Below, in pieces: positions 8,041 through 16,554 of a DNA stretch of 42,036 nucleotides (the first letter of the stretch is position 1; every line of letters begins with the position of its first letter). The notes under the pieces are model-generated. The model saw only the letters and a list, made by a program, of their open reading frames with translations. It was not told where the DNA came from and ran no database searches. The translations under genes and the position numbers were made by a program. Source of the stretch: RUG563 sp964549135 (GTDB lineage Bacteria > Bacillota > Clostridia > Christensenellales > Aristaeellaceae); NCBI GenBank assembly GCA_964549135.1, contig CAZJUJ010000019.1, positions 1-42,036 of the forward strand, in the 5' to 3' direction.

Positions 8041-9645
8041 ATGAAAAAGATCCTCGCACTGGTTCTCGTCCTGATGCTCCTGGTTCCCTCTGCGCTGGCG
8101 GCGGAAGAGTTGCCCGGCTACTACAAGCCCCCGGTTATGAATGAGGGCCAATACCCCATTGAGGGCGAAAGCCTCTCCCTGACCTACTGGATGCCCATCA
8201 ATGCCGGCGCGGCCAATTTTATCCCCAGCTATGATGAAAACCCCTCCTACCAGCTGATTCAGCAGAATACCGGCGTGGATATTCAGTTTATCCACCCCGC
8301 CTCCGGCACCGAAAAGGAAACCTTCCAGCTGATGCTGGCCGGCGATCTGCCCGATATGATCCTGATGACCAGCGGCTCCTGGTATACCGGCGATCTGGCC
8401 GCCATGTATGAGGATGGCATCATCATCGATGTGCTGCCCTACCTGGAGGAATACGCGCCCCAGTACAAGAGCGTCATCGATCATGACGAGCTTTCCCAGG
8501 CCCAGTGCTATGCCGACGGCAAGGTGCTTGGCTTCTATAAGGTGACCCACGCCGATAAGATGCCCTATGTCCGCGTGAACACCAACAAGGATTGGCTGGA
8601 TGAAATGGGCGTAGCCGAGCCCAAGACCATTGCCGAATACGAGGCCTATTTTGACTGGATTCTGGCCAACAAAGAGGGCGTGACCCCCCTCTTCGCCGGC
8701 TCCTTCTCCGGCAGCAGCGCCATGAGCCTGAATCTTTTCACCGGTGCCTTTGATTTCCTCTATGACTGGTTCGTAACCAAGGCCGATTCCACCAAGGCCG
8801 CCTACTGGGCCAATGCCCCCGAATACAAGGAATTCCTGACCCTGATGAACAGCTGGTACAACAAGGGCTATCTGGGCAAGGATTTCATGGGCACCACCAT
8901 GACCGAGGCCCAGGCGCAGTTTGACGCCGGCAAGATCGGCTGCATCGTGGATTCCGTGGACGCCACCTATAGCCGCGTTCAGGAAAGCAGCCAGCTCTTC
9001 AACGTGACCAACCTGCCCTACATGCGCAAGGAAGCCGATTCCGTGCTGGGCTCCGGCCTGGCTGCCACCCCCGTGGGCGACGGCGGCGAATGGGTGACCG
9101 TCATCACCAGCGCCTGCAAGAATCCCGAATTGGCCGTGCAGTATCTGAACTACGGCTACACCTATGAAGGCTCCCTGATCTTCACCTTCGGCGTGGAGGG
9201 CACCCACTGGAACTGGGGCGAGGACGGCCTGCCCAAGTTCACCGATGAAATCCTCAATAATCCCAAGGGCATGACCATTTCCAATGTTTCCTACGCCCTT
9301 AAGATTCACTTCGGCGCCAAGTATTGCTATCCCGATGCCATCGGACATCCCGGCACCGCCTCCAATACCACCGCGCTGCGCATCCGCACCATGTGGAAGG
9401 ATGATACCAACGAGCAGAACTGGCTGCAGATGCCGCCCATCAAGCTCACCGCCGAGGAATCCGCCGAGCGCAGTGAGCTGATGGCCCAGGTGGATACCTA
9501 CGCCAAGGAAATGATGATCAAATTCATCACCGGCGCGGAATCCCTGGATACCTTTGATGCGTATGTGGAATCCGTTGAAGAATACGGCCTGACCCGCGCC
9601 ATCGAAATCACCCAGGAGGCCCTGGATCGTTTCCTGGGCAAGTAA
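8041..9645 (+). CDS. extracellular solute-binding protein of sugar ABC transporter
   Basis: A 534-residue secreted binding protein of the family-1 (LplA/YtcQ-like) group, expected to capture an oligosaccharide for the two permeases upstream. Start at 8041 has AAAGGAG upstream. Residues 1-21 form a signal peptide ending in ALA; no lipobox Cys is present, which is unusual for binding proteins of Gram-positive bacteria. The mature part shows typical features: LSLTYWMP near the start, AGDLPDMILM, a Trp/Tyr-rich ligand area, and TPVGDGGEWVTVITSACKNPE in the second lobe. It is followed by a terminator-like hairpin that may let it be made in excess over the downstream enzymes. Confidence 0.9.
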   Translation: MKKILALVLVLMLLVPSALAAEELPGYYKPPVMNEGQYPIEGESLSLTYWMPINAGAANFIPSYDENPSYQLIQQNTGVDIQFIHPASGTEKETFQLMLAGDLPDMILMTSGSWYTGDLAAMYEDGIIIDVLPYLEEYAPQYKSVIDHDELSQAQCYADGKVLGFYKVTHADKMPYVRVNTNKDWLDEMGVAEPKTIAEYEAYFDWILANKEGVTPLFAGSFSGSSAMSLNLFTGAFDFLYDWFVTKADSTKAAYWANAPEYKEFLTLMNSWYNKGYLGKDFMGTTMTEAQAQFDAGKIGCIVDSVDATYSRVQESSQLFNVTNLPYMRKEADSVLGSGLAATPVGDGGEWVTVITSACKNPELAVQYLNYGYTYEGSLIFTFGVEGTHWNWGEDGLPKFTDEILNNPKGMTISNVSYALKIHFGAKYCYPDAIGHPGTASNTTALRIRTMWKDDTNEQNWLQMPPIKLTAEESAERSELMAQVDTYAKEMMIKFITGAESLDTFDAYVESVEEYGLTRAIEITQEALDRFLGK

Positions 9646-9687
9646 TCCCTGACAAGCTGATGGATTCCCGAAAAACAATTCATCCCT

Positions 9688-9730
9688 GGGCCGCCTATGT
9701 CTCTTTGCCGGGGCGTAGGCGGCCCTTTCT
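9688..9730 (+). terminator. intra-operon terminator or attenuator
   Basis: Ten-bp stem GGGCCGCCTA / TAGGCGGCCC with an 18-base loop, followed by TTTCT. It lies between the binding-protein gene and the GH43-type gene, where partial termination commonly keeps binding-protein mRNA more abundant. Confidence 0.7.
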
Positions 9731-9768
9731 CTCCACAACTGCAAGATTTATTAAGGAGGATACGCTCT

Positions 9769-11223
9769 ATGGGTCTTCAGTTCCGCCAGGCCATGCCCAT
9801 CGATGAAAAAATCCCCATGAAAACCGCCCCTGCCGCCTTTGAATACCGGGCGGAAATCCGCCTTCCCGCCGATGGCTTTGCCGGGCTGCATGTGGGGGCG
9901 GATGAGGCCGGAAACGGCTATGCCCTCCTGGCCAGCGCAGAGGAGCAATGCATCCATTTTATGCAGATCAGGCATAACGCGGTCTATCTGGATCGGGGCA
10001 TGCGGCGCATCCCCCTGCAGGCGGATACCTGGTATCCCATCATGGCCCGCTATGACGGAAAAATTCTTCGCTTCTGGCTGAATGAAAATCCCCTGGATCA
10101 GGAGCCCTGGCCCAAATTTGAATTTGAGCTGCCGCTGGAGAGCCCCGCCGTGGGCCTGTCCCCAGGCCGCGGCGGCGCAGAATTCCGCGGCGAGGCGCTT
10201 TTGCCCTATGCACCCCCTGCTCCCCAGGGCAAAATGTATCAGAACCCCGTGCTGATCGGGGCCGATCCCGATATCCTCTATCATGCGGGCCGCTACTATA
10301 TCTATAACCGCGTTCCCAATGATCCCCATTCCCTGGAGGATCAGTATCTCTTTAACGGCTCCGATCGGGCGCATATGGATGAGGCCGGGGATAAAAATGC
10401 CATTTTCCGGGTGGCCTGGTCTGAGGATCTGGTGAACTGGAGCCCCTTCACCCCCTGCCTCTACCGGGAAAAGGAGCTGGAGGGTGCCTTCTGCATGAGC
10501 CCCAATGTATTTGCCAAGGATGGCCTTTTCTATGTGCTGTTTGCGGGCGGGCGCTTCCAGGGCGAGGAGGATTTCCACATCTATTACGCCGTGGCTGAGC
10601 ATCCCATGGGCCCCTTCCGGATGAAAACCACCCGCCCCATTCATTCCCACGTCACCGAAATCGGCGGCATGCCCTTTGTGGATGAGGATGGACAGGTCTA
10701 CATCACCTATGTGCGCTTTGACCGGGGCAATCATATCTATCTCCAGCGTCTGCAGGTCGAAAACGGCCTGATCACCCCGGAGGAGGATACCCTGACGCAT
10801 GTGCTGAGCCCCCGGGAGGATTATGAGGCCGATGAATATGGCCGGATCGTGGAGGGCGGCGTGATCATCCCCCATGGCGGCTATTATTACATGCTGTATG
10901 CCGACGGCCATTATCTGGGCCATTACGGCGAATCCTACGCCGTTTCCCGGAGCATCTTCGGCCCCTATGTGCGCTCCCGCTATAATCCCATCCTGCATCA
11001 TCATTTTCTGGCGGATGGCACGGGGGACGGCATCGTAATTTACAGCGCCGACCGGAAGAAAATCTGCATGGGCTATCACCGGCATGTATCCCCCAGCGAG
11101 GTAGAGCCCCGGATGACCTGCATCGATCCCATGAAATTCGTGCCCGATCCCCTGGGCGGCCCAGATCTTCTGATGGTTCGCGGGCCCTCTACCGTGCCCC
11201 AGCCCCTGCCCTTTCAGGAATAA
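9769..11223 (+). CDS. GH43-type glycoside hydrolase
   Basis: A 484-residue protein with no signal peptide, so probably cytosolic. Start at 9769 follows AAGGAGG with a nine-base spacer. Residues 1-150 look like a concanavalin-type beta-sandwich; residues about 155-470 look like a five-bladed GH43 propeller. GH43 enzymes cleave arabinose or xylose linkages. Seen: GADPDIL with the expected general base Asp at about 166, VEGGVI with the expected general acid Glu at about 362, and PFVDEDGQVYITYVRFD. The residue before that motif, normally the pKa-tuning Asp in I-D-G, reads I-G-G (Gly at about 299). The enzyme may therefore be altered in activity or belong to an outlying subfamily. It probably acts on oligosaccharides brought in by the upstream transporter. 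Confidence 0.75.
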   Translation: MGLQFRQAMPIDEKIPMKTAPAAFEYRAEIRLPADGFAGLHVGADEAGNGYALLASAEEQCIHFMQIRHNAVYLDRGMRRIPLQADTWYPIMARYDGKILRFWLNENPLDQEPWPKFEFELPLESPAVGLSPGRGGAEFRGEALLPYAPPAPQGKMYQNPVLIGADPDILYHAGRYYIYNRVPNDPHSLEDQYLFNGSDRAHMDEAGDKNAIFRVAWSEDLVNWSPFTPCLYREKELEGAFCMSPNVFAKDGLFYVLFAGGRFQGEEDFHIYYAVAEHPMGPFRMKTTRPIHSHVTEIGGMPFVDEDGQVYITYVRFDRGNHIYLQRLQVENGLITPEEDTLTHVLSPREDYEADEYGRIVEGGVIIPHGGYYYMLYADGHYLGHYGESYAVSRSIFGPYVRSRYNPILHHHFLADGTGDGIVIYSADRKKICMGYHRHVSPSEVEPRMTCIDPMKFVPDPLGGPDLLMVRGPSTVPQPLPFQE

Positions 11224-11259
11224 CATCCATACAAAATAATCAGTTGGAGGAAAAACAGC

Positions 11260-13110
11260 ATGGCCTTTCAGTGGAAAAATGCAAACGGAGCCTGGACGCT
11301 TTCCCATGATGAGGAGGATATTCTCTTCCTCCCCGCCCAGGAGGGCTGCCGGGATACCATCGAGGAAATAGCGCCGGGCGCATACAAATGGCTTCGCCGC
11401 TGCGCCCTGCCCGCAGCCGAAATGAAAATGACCCTCTGCCATGCCCGGCCCATGGGCTGGTGGATGGTGCCCGCCGTCAATTATAACGGCAATGGCTGGG
11501 GCAGCGGCGCGCAGTATTCCGGCTATGCCTTTGAGGGCGAGCCCTGGGTCTATGCCTGGCATCGGGTGGCCATTCCGGCCTGCAGCTATGTGGAGGCGGG
11601 CAAATGGGGCGTGGGCCTCTTTGGCGAAGAGGAGGGCGGCATGAGCGGCTCCCTGTGGGCAGAGGAGGGCATGGGCCGCCAGGCGCTGCTCTGGCCCGAA
11701 ACGGAGGGCCCCAAGGTGCTTTTCAAGCGCTCCTGGAAGGAGGCCTATCGCGGCTCCATGGCGCCTAAATGCGAATTTGCCGCCATCATCAAGGTATCCC
11801 CCTGCAGGGCCCCCCGCCAGGGCTATCCCGAAATGCAGGATTTCGCCTGGAAATATTTTGAGCGGCCCATCCGCATGGAAAAAAGCCCCGAGGAAATCCG
11901 CCGTCTGGATCTGCTCTTCAATCGCCAGTGCTTCCTGCGCCGCTTTGATGGAACGGTGGGCTTCATCAACGGCCTGCACTGGGTGGAAAGCGAATACTGC
12001 TTCCGCAAGACCGAAACCTTTGAATGCGGCTGGTGCGGCCAGAATATTTCCCGGGCGTGCCATTTTTTGCAGGCCTATCTGGATACCGGCGATGCGCTGC
12101 TGAGGGATCAGGCCGTCCAGGTGCTGGATAGCTGGGTCAAATATGCCGTTTTGGATAACGGGCTGATGATCGTCAAGCTGCTCTGCGATCCCAAGAATGT
12201 GGATTCCATCGTCAATGGCGATATTCCCATTGAGCTGGATGCCTGCAATCTGGGCACCGCCGCCACCTATTTCTTTAAGGCCCATCATCTGGCCGGGGAA
12301 TGCGGCCTTAACAAGCCCGAATACCTGAAAACTGCCCTGGGCCTCTGCGATTTTGCCCTGCGCACCCAGCGGGAAAGCGGCGAATTCGCCAAGGCCTGGT
12401 TCATCGATGGCACCGTTTCCTCCGCCCATGGCAGCGTCGGCGTATTCTATACCCTGCCCCTCTTTGATGCCTACGCGGTCACCGGCCAAAAGAAATATCT
12501 GGATGCCGCCCTTTCCTCCCTCGCTTTCTATTACGGCGAATTCCATGCCTCCGGCTTTACCACCGCCGGGGCCCTGGATTCCTACTGCATCGATAAGGAA
12601 TCCGCCGCGCCGCTGATCCGGGCCTGCCTGATGGCCTATCATGCCGTCGGAGATAAGAAATATATCGTCTGGGCCGAGGAGGTGGGCCATTACCTCAATA
12701 CCTGGATGTGGCATTATACCACCCGCTTCCCCGAGGGCTCCATGGCCAGGGAAATCGGCTATGATACCTACGGCGGCACCGCCGTTTCCGCCGCCCACAA
12801 CGCCCAGGATCCCTACGGCGTCTATTATGTGCCCGAATATCTGGAGCTTGCCCATCTGACCGGGAACGAAATCTGGCGCAGCCGGGCCCGTGCCCTTTGG
12901 TATAACGGCCAGCAGCTGCTTTCCGATGGCACGCTGGTGATCCGGGGCCGGGTGCGCCCTGCGGGCAGCCAGGATGAATCCGTGCGCCATACCCGCTGGG
13001 GCCGCACCGATAACCGCTATTTCGTTTCCTCCGAATGGCTCATTAACTGGCCCGGCACCTTCCGCCAGGTCACCCTGGATCTGGTAAAGGATTGGGATCA
13101 ATTGCGCTGA
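11260..13110 (+). CDS. uncharacterised (alpha/alpha)-barrel-like protein, copy 1
   Basis: A 616-residue cytosolic protein whose family I do not recognise. The N-terminal 220 residues look beta-rich with many Trp and Gly (VNYNGNGWGSGAQYSG). The rest is helical with periodic Trp/Tyr and conserved-looking blocks such as ELDACNLGT, FTTAGALDSYCIDKESAAP, SAAHNAQDPYGVYYVPEYLE and DESVRHTRWGRTD, which resembles the toroid of glycoside hydrolases or epimerases. TTGGAGG lies before the ATG. Position after a GH43-type gene and a sugar transporter suggests a carbohydrate-active enzyme. The next gene is a clear paralogue, about the same length, with the C-terminal half strongly conserved. Confidence 0.6.
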   Translation: MAFQWKNANGAWTLSHDEEDILFLPAQEGCRDTIEEIAPGAYKWLRRCALPAAEMKMTLCHARPMGWWMVPAVNYNGNGWGSGAQYSGYAFEGEPWVYAWHRVAIPACSYVEAGKWGVGLFGEEEGGMSGSLWAEEGMGRQALLWPETEGPKVLFKRSWKEAYRGSMAPKCEFAAIIKVSPCRAPRQGYPEMQDFAWKYFERPIRMEKSPEEIRRLDLLFNRQCFLRRFDGTVGFINGLHWVESEYCFRKTETFECGWCGQNISRACHFLQAYLDTGDALLRDQAVQVLDSWVKYAVLDNGLMIVKLLCDPKNVDSIVNGDIPIELDACNLGTAATYFFKAHHLAGECGLNKPEYLKTALGLCDFALRTQRESGEFAKAWFIDGTVSSAHGSVGVFYTLPLFDAYAVTGQKKYLDAALSSLAFYYGEFHASGFTTAGALDSYCIDKESAAPLIRACLMAYHAVGDKKYIVWAEEVGHYLNTWMWHYTTRFPEGSMAREIGYDTYGGTAVSAAHNAQDPYGVYYVPEYLELAHLTGNEIWRSRARALWYNGQQLLSDGTLVIRGRVRPAGSQDESVRHTRWGRTDNRYFVSSEWLINWPGTFRQVTLDLVKDWDQLR

Positions 13111-13137
13111 AGCACAGCCGCAGAAAGGAAGAAAAAA

Positions 13138-14991
13138 ATGATCAATTATCAATGGAAGACCGCCGGGGACGGCCTGCATCTATCGGCAGAGGGCAGAGAA
13201 ATCTGCCTGCTGCCCGCCATGGAGGGCTGCAGGGATTCCCTGGAGCCCCTGGGCGAGGGGGCCTGGCGCTGGACGCGGAAAAGCGATGCGCCCGTAAACC
13301 GCATGAACATGCAGGTGAGCCATACGCAGAAACTCACCTACTGGCAGGTGCCCTCCGTCAATTACAACGGCAATGGCTGGGGCCGGGGCGCGCAGTATAC
13401 CGGCTTTGGCTGCGATGGCGAAAGCTGGACGTATGCCTGGCATCGGGTGGCCGTGCCCGCCTGCACCTATGCCGAGGCCGGGGCTTATTCCGTCAGCCTC
13501 TTTGGCGAGGAAAAGGGCGGCATGAGCTGCGCCATCTGGGAGGAGGAGGGCTGCGCCCGGCAGGCGCTGCTCTGGCCCGAGGCAGAGGGCCCCAAGGTGC
13601 TTTCCAAGCGCTGCTGGCTGGAGCGCTTTCAGGGCGAGATGGCGCCCTGCGATACCTTTGCCGCCATCCTCTTTATCCATCCCGTGGAAAAAGCCGGAAA
13701 GGGCTACGGGGCCATGCTGGATTTTGCCTGGACGCTCTTTGCGCGCCCGGTCAAAATGCCCTGGCAGCCCGAGGAGCTGATTAAGCTGGATACCACCTTT
13801 TTCCGCTCCATGTGGCAGAAAAGAAGCGATGGGCTGACGGGCTTTTCCATGTGCCTGCACTGGAATGAGGAAAGAAGCCAGTTCCTCCGCAAGGAGGAAT
13901 TGCAGATCGGCTGGGTGGGCCAGAATGCCTCTCTGGTCTGCACGCTGCTGCGGGAATACATAAAGAGCGGGGATACCGATCTGCGGGACAAGGCCATTTC
14001 TGCCCTGGATACCTGGGTGAAATATGCGCGTCTGCCCAACGGCCTGTTCTTTGTCAGCCTGATCGCCCCGCCCGAGCATCTGGATTCCATCGATAACGGC
14101 ACCATCCCCACAGAGCTGGATGCCTGCAATCTGGGCACCGGCGCGCTGTATCTGCTTAAGGCCGCGCCCCTGGCAGAAAAGGCGGGCGTGCCCCGGCCCG
14201 AATATACCCAAATGGGCCTTGCCTTCTGCGATTTTGCCCTCCGCGCCCAGAAGGAAACCGGCGAATTTGCCAAATCCTATTTCATTGATGGCTCCATCGA
14301 TAATCCCCATGGCTCGGTGGGCGCGTTTATGCTGCTGCCTCTTCTGGAGGCCTGGCGGCAGACCGGGAAGCAGGAATATCTGTCCGGCGCGCTCCGGGGC
14401 TTTGCCTTCTACAATGATGAATTCCAGAAAAACGGCTTTACCACCGCCGGGGCCCTGGATTCCTACTGCATCGATAAGGAATCCGCCGCGCCGCTGATCC
14501 GGGCCGCGCTGGAAATCTATCACGCCACCGGCGATAAAAAATACATCGCCGATGCAGAGGATATCGCCCATTATCTGGATACCTGGACCTGGCATTATTC
14601 CATCGAATTTTCCCAGGGCAGCCCCGCCCGGCTTATGGGCTATGACGCCTATGGCGCCACCTCCGTTTCCGCCGCCCATAACGCCCTGGATCCCTACGCG
14701 CTCTATTATGTGCCCGAATATCTGGAGCTTGCCCATCTGACCGGAAAGGATATCTGGCGCAGCCGCGCCCGGGCCATGTGGTATAACGGTATCCAGCGTA
14801 TCTCTGACGGCAGCCTGGTCATCGAGGGCCGGGTGCGCCCCTACGGCAGCCAGGATGAATCCGTCCGCCATACCCGCTGGGGCCGTACCGACCGCCGCTA
14901 TCATGTCACCAGCGGTAATCTGGTCTGCTGGATGGGCGCTTTCCGCCAGGTGGCCCTGGATCGAATCCAGGATTGGACTCCCCTCCGCTGA
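13138..14991 (+). CDS. uncharacterised (alpha/alpha)-barrel-like protein, copy 2
   Basis: A 617-residue paralogue of the preceding gene, starting 27 bases after it with an AAAGGAAG SD. The same blocks occur at the same places: VNYNGNGWGRGAQYTG, ELDACNLGT, FTTAGALDSYCIDKESAAP, NALDPYALYYVPEYLE, DESVRHTRWGRTD. The N-terminal half and the segment around residues 200-330 have drifted more, suggesting a different substrate or partner. A 73-base stretch is identical in the two genes (12552-12624 and 14433-14505), hinting at local gene conversion. No signal peptide. Function unknown; context indicates oligosaccharide breakdown. It is the last gene of the sugar locus. Confidence 0.6.
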   Translation: MINYQWKTAGDGLHLSAEGREICLLPAMEGCRDSLEPLGEGAWRWTRKSDAPVNRMNMQVSHTQKLTYWQVPSVNYNGNGWGRGAQYTGFGCDGESWTYAWHRVAVPACTYAEAGAYSVSLFGEEKGGMSCAIWEEEGCARQALLWPEAEGPKVLSKRCWLERFQGEMAPCDTFAAILFIHPVEKAGKGYGAMLDFAWTLFARPVKMPWQPEELIKLDTTFFRSMWQKRSDGLTGFSMCLHWNEERSQFLRKEELQIGWVGQNASLVCTLLREYIKSGDTDLRDKAISALDTWVKYARLPNGLFFVSLIAPPEHLDSIDNGTIPTELDACNLGTGALYLLKAAPLAEKAGVPRPEYTQMGLAFCDFALRAQKETGEFAKSYFIDGSIDNPHGSVGAFMLLPLLEAWRQTGKQEYLSGALRGFAFYNDEFQKNGFTTAGALDSYCIDKESAAPLIRAALEIYHATGDKKYIADAEDIAHYLDTWTWHYSIEFSQGSPARLMGYDAYGATSVSAAHNALDPYALYYVPEYLELAHLTGKDIWRSRARAMWYNGIQRISDGSLVIEGRVRPYGSQDESVRHTRWGRTDRRYHVTSGNLVCWMGAFRQVALDRIQDWTPLR

Positions 14992-14995
14992 GGAA

Positions 14996-15364
14996 ATGGG
15001 GAAACGGGGGAACGGGGAGAATAATTGCGGGAGGATGCTTTTGCGTCAAAAGCACCCTCCCGCACCCTCCCGAAAACCGGCTCTGGATGGTTCATGGAGG
15101 GTTTCTGCCAAATTGAATGCCAGTGAAGCAAAGGGAAACAAGGTGTAAAGAATAGAGCAGCAATACTCTCACCAAACGCAGAAGCATTGCTGCTGTTTTC
15201 TTTGTATTGCTATTCTTTTTTTGCTGATCTGGCATTCAATCTGGCAGGATTCACCCATGTTCCATCCAGAGCTGGTTTTCGGAGGGGGCGCGGGGGAACC
15301 ACTTTTGACTCAAAAGTGGTTTCCCCGCAGATATTTTCCCCCGTTTCCCCGTCCCCCCGTCCCC
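14996..15364. repeat. large imperfect inverted repeat, two facing copies of one element
   Basis: The left arm (about 14996-15165) and the reverse complement of the right arm (about 15197-15364) carry the same order of blocks: GGGGAAACGGGGGAA, a GC-rich hairpin with CTTTTG..TCAAAAG core, CCGAAAACC, GCTCTGGATGG, ATTGAATGCCAG, AAAGAATAG. The centre also pairs (GCAGCAAT with ATTGCTGC). No gene is seen in this 470-base gap apart from the downstream promoter. It looks like two converging copies of a dispersed intergenic repeat or a MITE-like element. Confidence 0.8.
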
Positions 15365-15399
15365 GATTGTGTTAAAAATGCATTTTTTGGTGTGAGAAC

Positions 15400-15427
15400 T
15401 TGCAGAACGTCGTTCCTATGCTATAAT
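15400..15427 (+). promoter_or_regulatory. promoter of the TRAP transporter operon
   Basis: TTGCAG (15400-15405), 16 bases, TATAAT (15422-15427), 35 bases before the start codon. Confidence 0.65.
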
Positions 15428-15461
15428 GGAGGCAAACAGTTCAACGACAGGAGGTTATCCC

Positions 15462-16433
15462 ATGAAAAAGCGCATGTTTGCCATGCTGGCGGCCCTTATT
15501 CTGCTGCTTTCGTTCTCTTCCGCGGCCTCTGCCGCCACGTTCATTTCCATTGCCACGGGCGGCACCTCGGGCACCTATTATCCCCTGGGCGGGGACATTG
15601 CCAATCTTTTCAACACCACGATTGACGGCGTGAAGGCCTCTGCCCAGGCCACGGGCGGCTCGGCCGATAATCTGCGTTTGATTGACGCGGGCGATGCCGA
15701 AATGGGCACCGTGCAGAACGATGTTTCCATCTACGCCTACACCGGCGCAGATTCCTTTAAGGAGGAGCAGATCACCAGCTTCAGCGTGGTGGCCTCTCTT
15801 TACGCCGAATATGTGCAATTGGTGGTGCGGGCCGATTCGGATATCCGCTGCATTTCCGATCTTCGGGGCAAGACCGTTTCCATCGGCGCTGCCGGTTCCG
15901 GCGTGGCCACCAATGCCGTGCATGTGCTGGAAGCGGCGGGCATGACGGTAGAGGATATCAACGCCCAGTATCTGAGCTTCTCCGAATCCGGGGACGGGCT
16001 GAAGAACAAGCAGATTGACGCCGCCTTCATCTGCGCCGGCATTCCCAACGCCGCCATCACCGAATTGGCCAGCACCACGGGCGTGCGGCTGATTTCACTG
16101 AGCGAGGAAGAGGTGGCCCGGCTGACCGCCGCCCATCCCACCTATGCCAATCTGACGCTGCCCGCCAGCGTATACGGCCTGGAGGAGGATACCAACTGCA
16201 TCGCCATCACGGCGCTGCTGGTATGCACCAATGAACTGGATGAGGAATTGGTCTATCAGATGACCAAGGCGCTCTTTGAGCAGGAAAATATCCTCACCCA
16301 TGCCAAGGCCGCCGAGATCACCCTGGATACCGCCTTCTCCGGCGTGGGCGAATTGCCCTTCCATCCCGGCGCCGTCCGCTATTATCAGGAAAAGGGCCTG
16401 ATGGACGCCGAGGGCAGGATCATCACCCAATAA
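15462..16433 (+). CDS. TAXI-family TRAP transporter solute-binding protein
   Basis: A 323-residue secreted binding protein of the TAXI group, which supplies small organic acids (glutamate- or dicarboxylate-like ligands in the few known cases) to TRAP permeases. Start at 15462 has AGGAGG upstream; the ATG at 15426 lies in the -10 box. Signal peptide of about 23 residues ending ASA, with no lipobox Cys. Family signs: FISIATGGTSGTYYPLGGDIANL at the mature start, SADNLRLIDAGDAEMGTVQND, DLRGKTVSIGAAGSG, and PFHPGAVRYYQEKG at the C-terminus. The fused permease follows at 121 bases. Ligand unknown. Confidence 0.92.
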   Translation: MKKRMFAMLAALILLLSFSSAASAATFISIATGGTSGTYYPLGGDIANLFNTTIDGVKASAQATGGSADNLRLIDAGDAEMGTVQNDVSIYAYTGADSFKEEQITSFSVVASLYAEYVQLVVRADSDIRCISDLRGKTVSIGAAGSGVATNAVHVLEAAGMTVEDINAQYLSFSESGDGLKNKQIDAAFICAGIPNAAITELASTTGVRLISLSEEEVARLTAAHPTYANLTLPASVYGLEEDTNCIAITALLVCTNELDEELVYQMTKALFEQENILTHAKAAEITLDTAFSGVGELPFHPGAVRYYQEKGLMDAEGRIITQ

Positions 16434-16554
16434 AAGCGCCCTCCGCATACATCCATGCAGGACGGCCCCCCGCCGCCCTGCTCCTTTCTTTCTTCCCGCA
16501 TTTTTTGCAAAAGGCGGGAGCAAGCGCGCATTCATCATCAAAGGAGGAATCCGC

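Noticed and set aside
8032..9744. 570-codon minus-strand frame opposite the solute-binding protein
   Set aside because: Shadow caused by codon bias; the plus-strand gene has a signal peptide and SD.
9751..13179. 1142-codon open frame on the minus strand opposite the GH43-type and first paralogue genes
   Set aside because: It spans two well-supported genes and their SD-bearing junction, and its product is low-complexity with no motif. It arises because TTA, CTA and TCA codons are rare in these genes.
14996..15364. CRISPR array or insertion sequence in the repeat region
   Set aside because: Only two inverted copies, no regular spacers, no transposase frame and no clear target-site duplication.
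16434..16554. Terminator between TAXI protein and TRAP permease
   Set aside because: A weak hairpin (CCCGC/GCGGG) exists but has no T-run after it; the genes are best seen as one operon.
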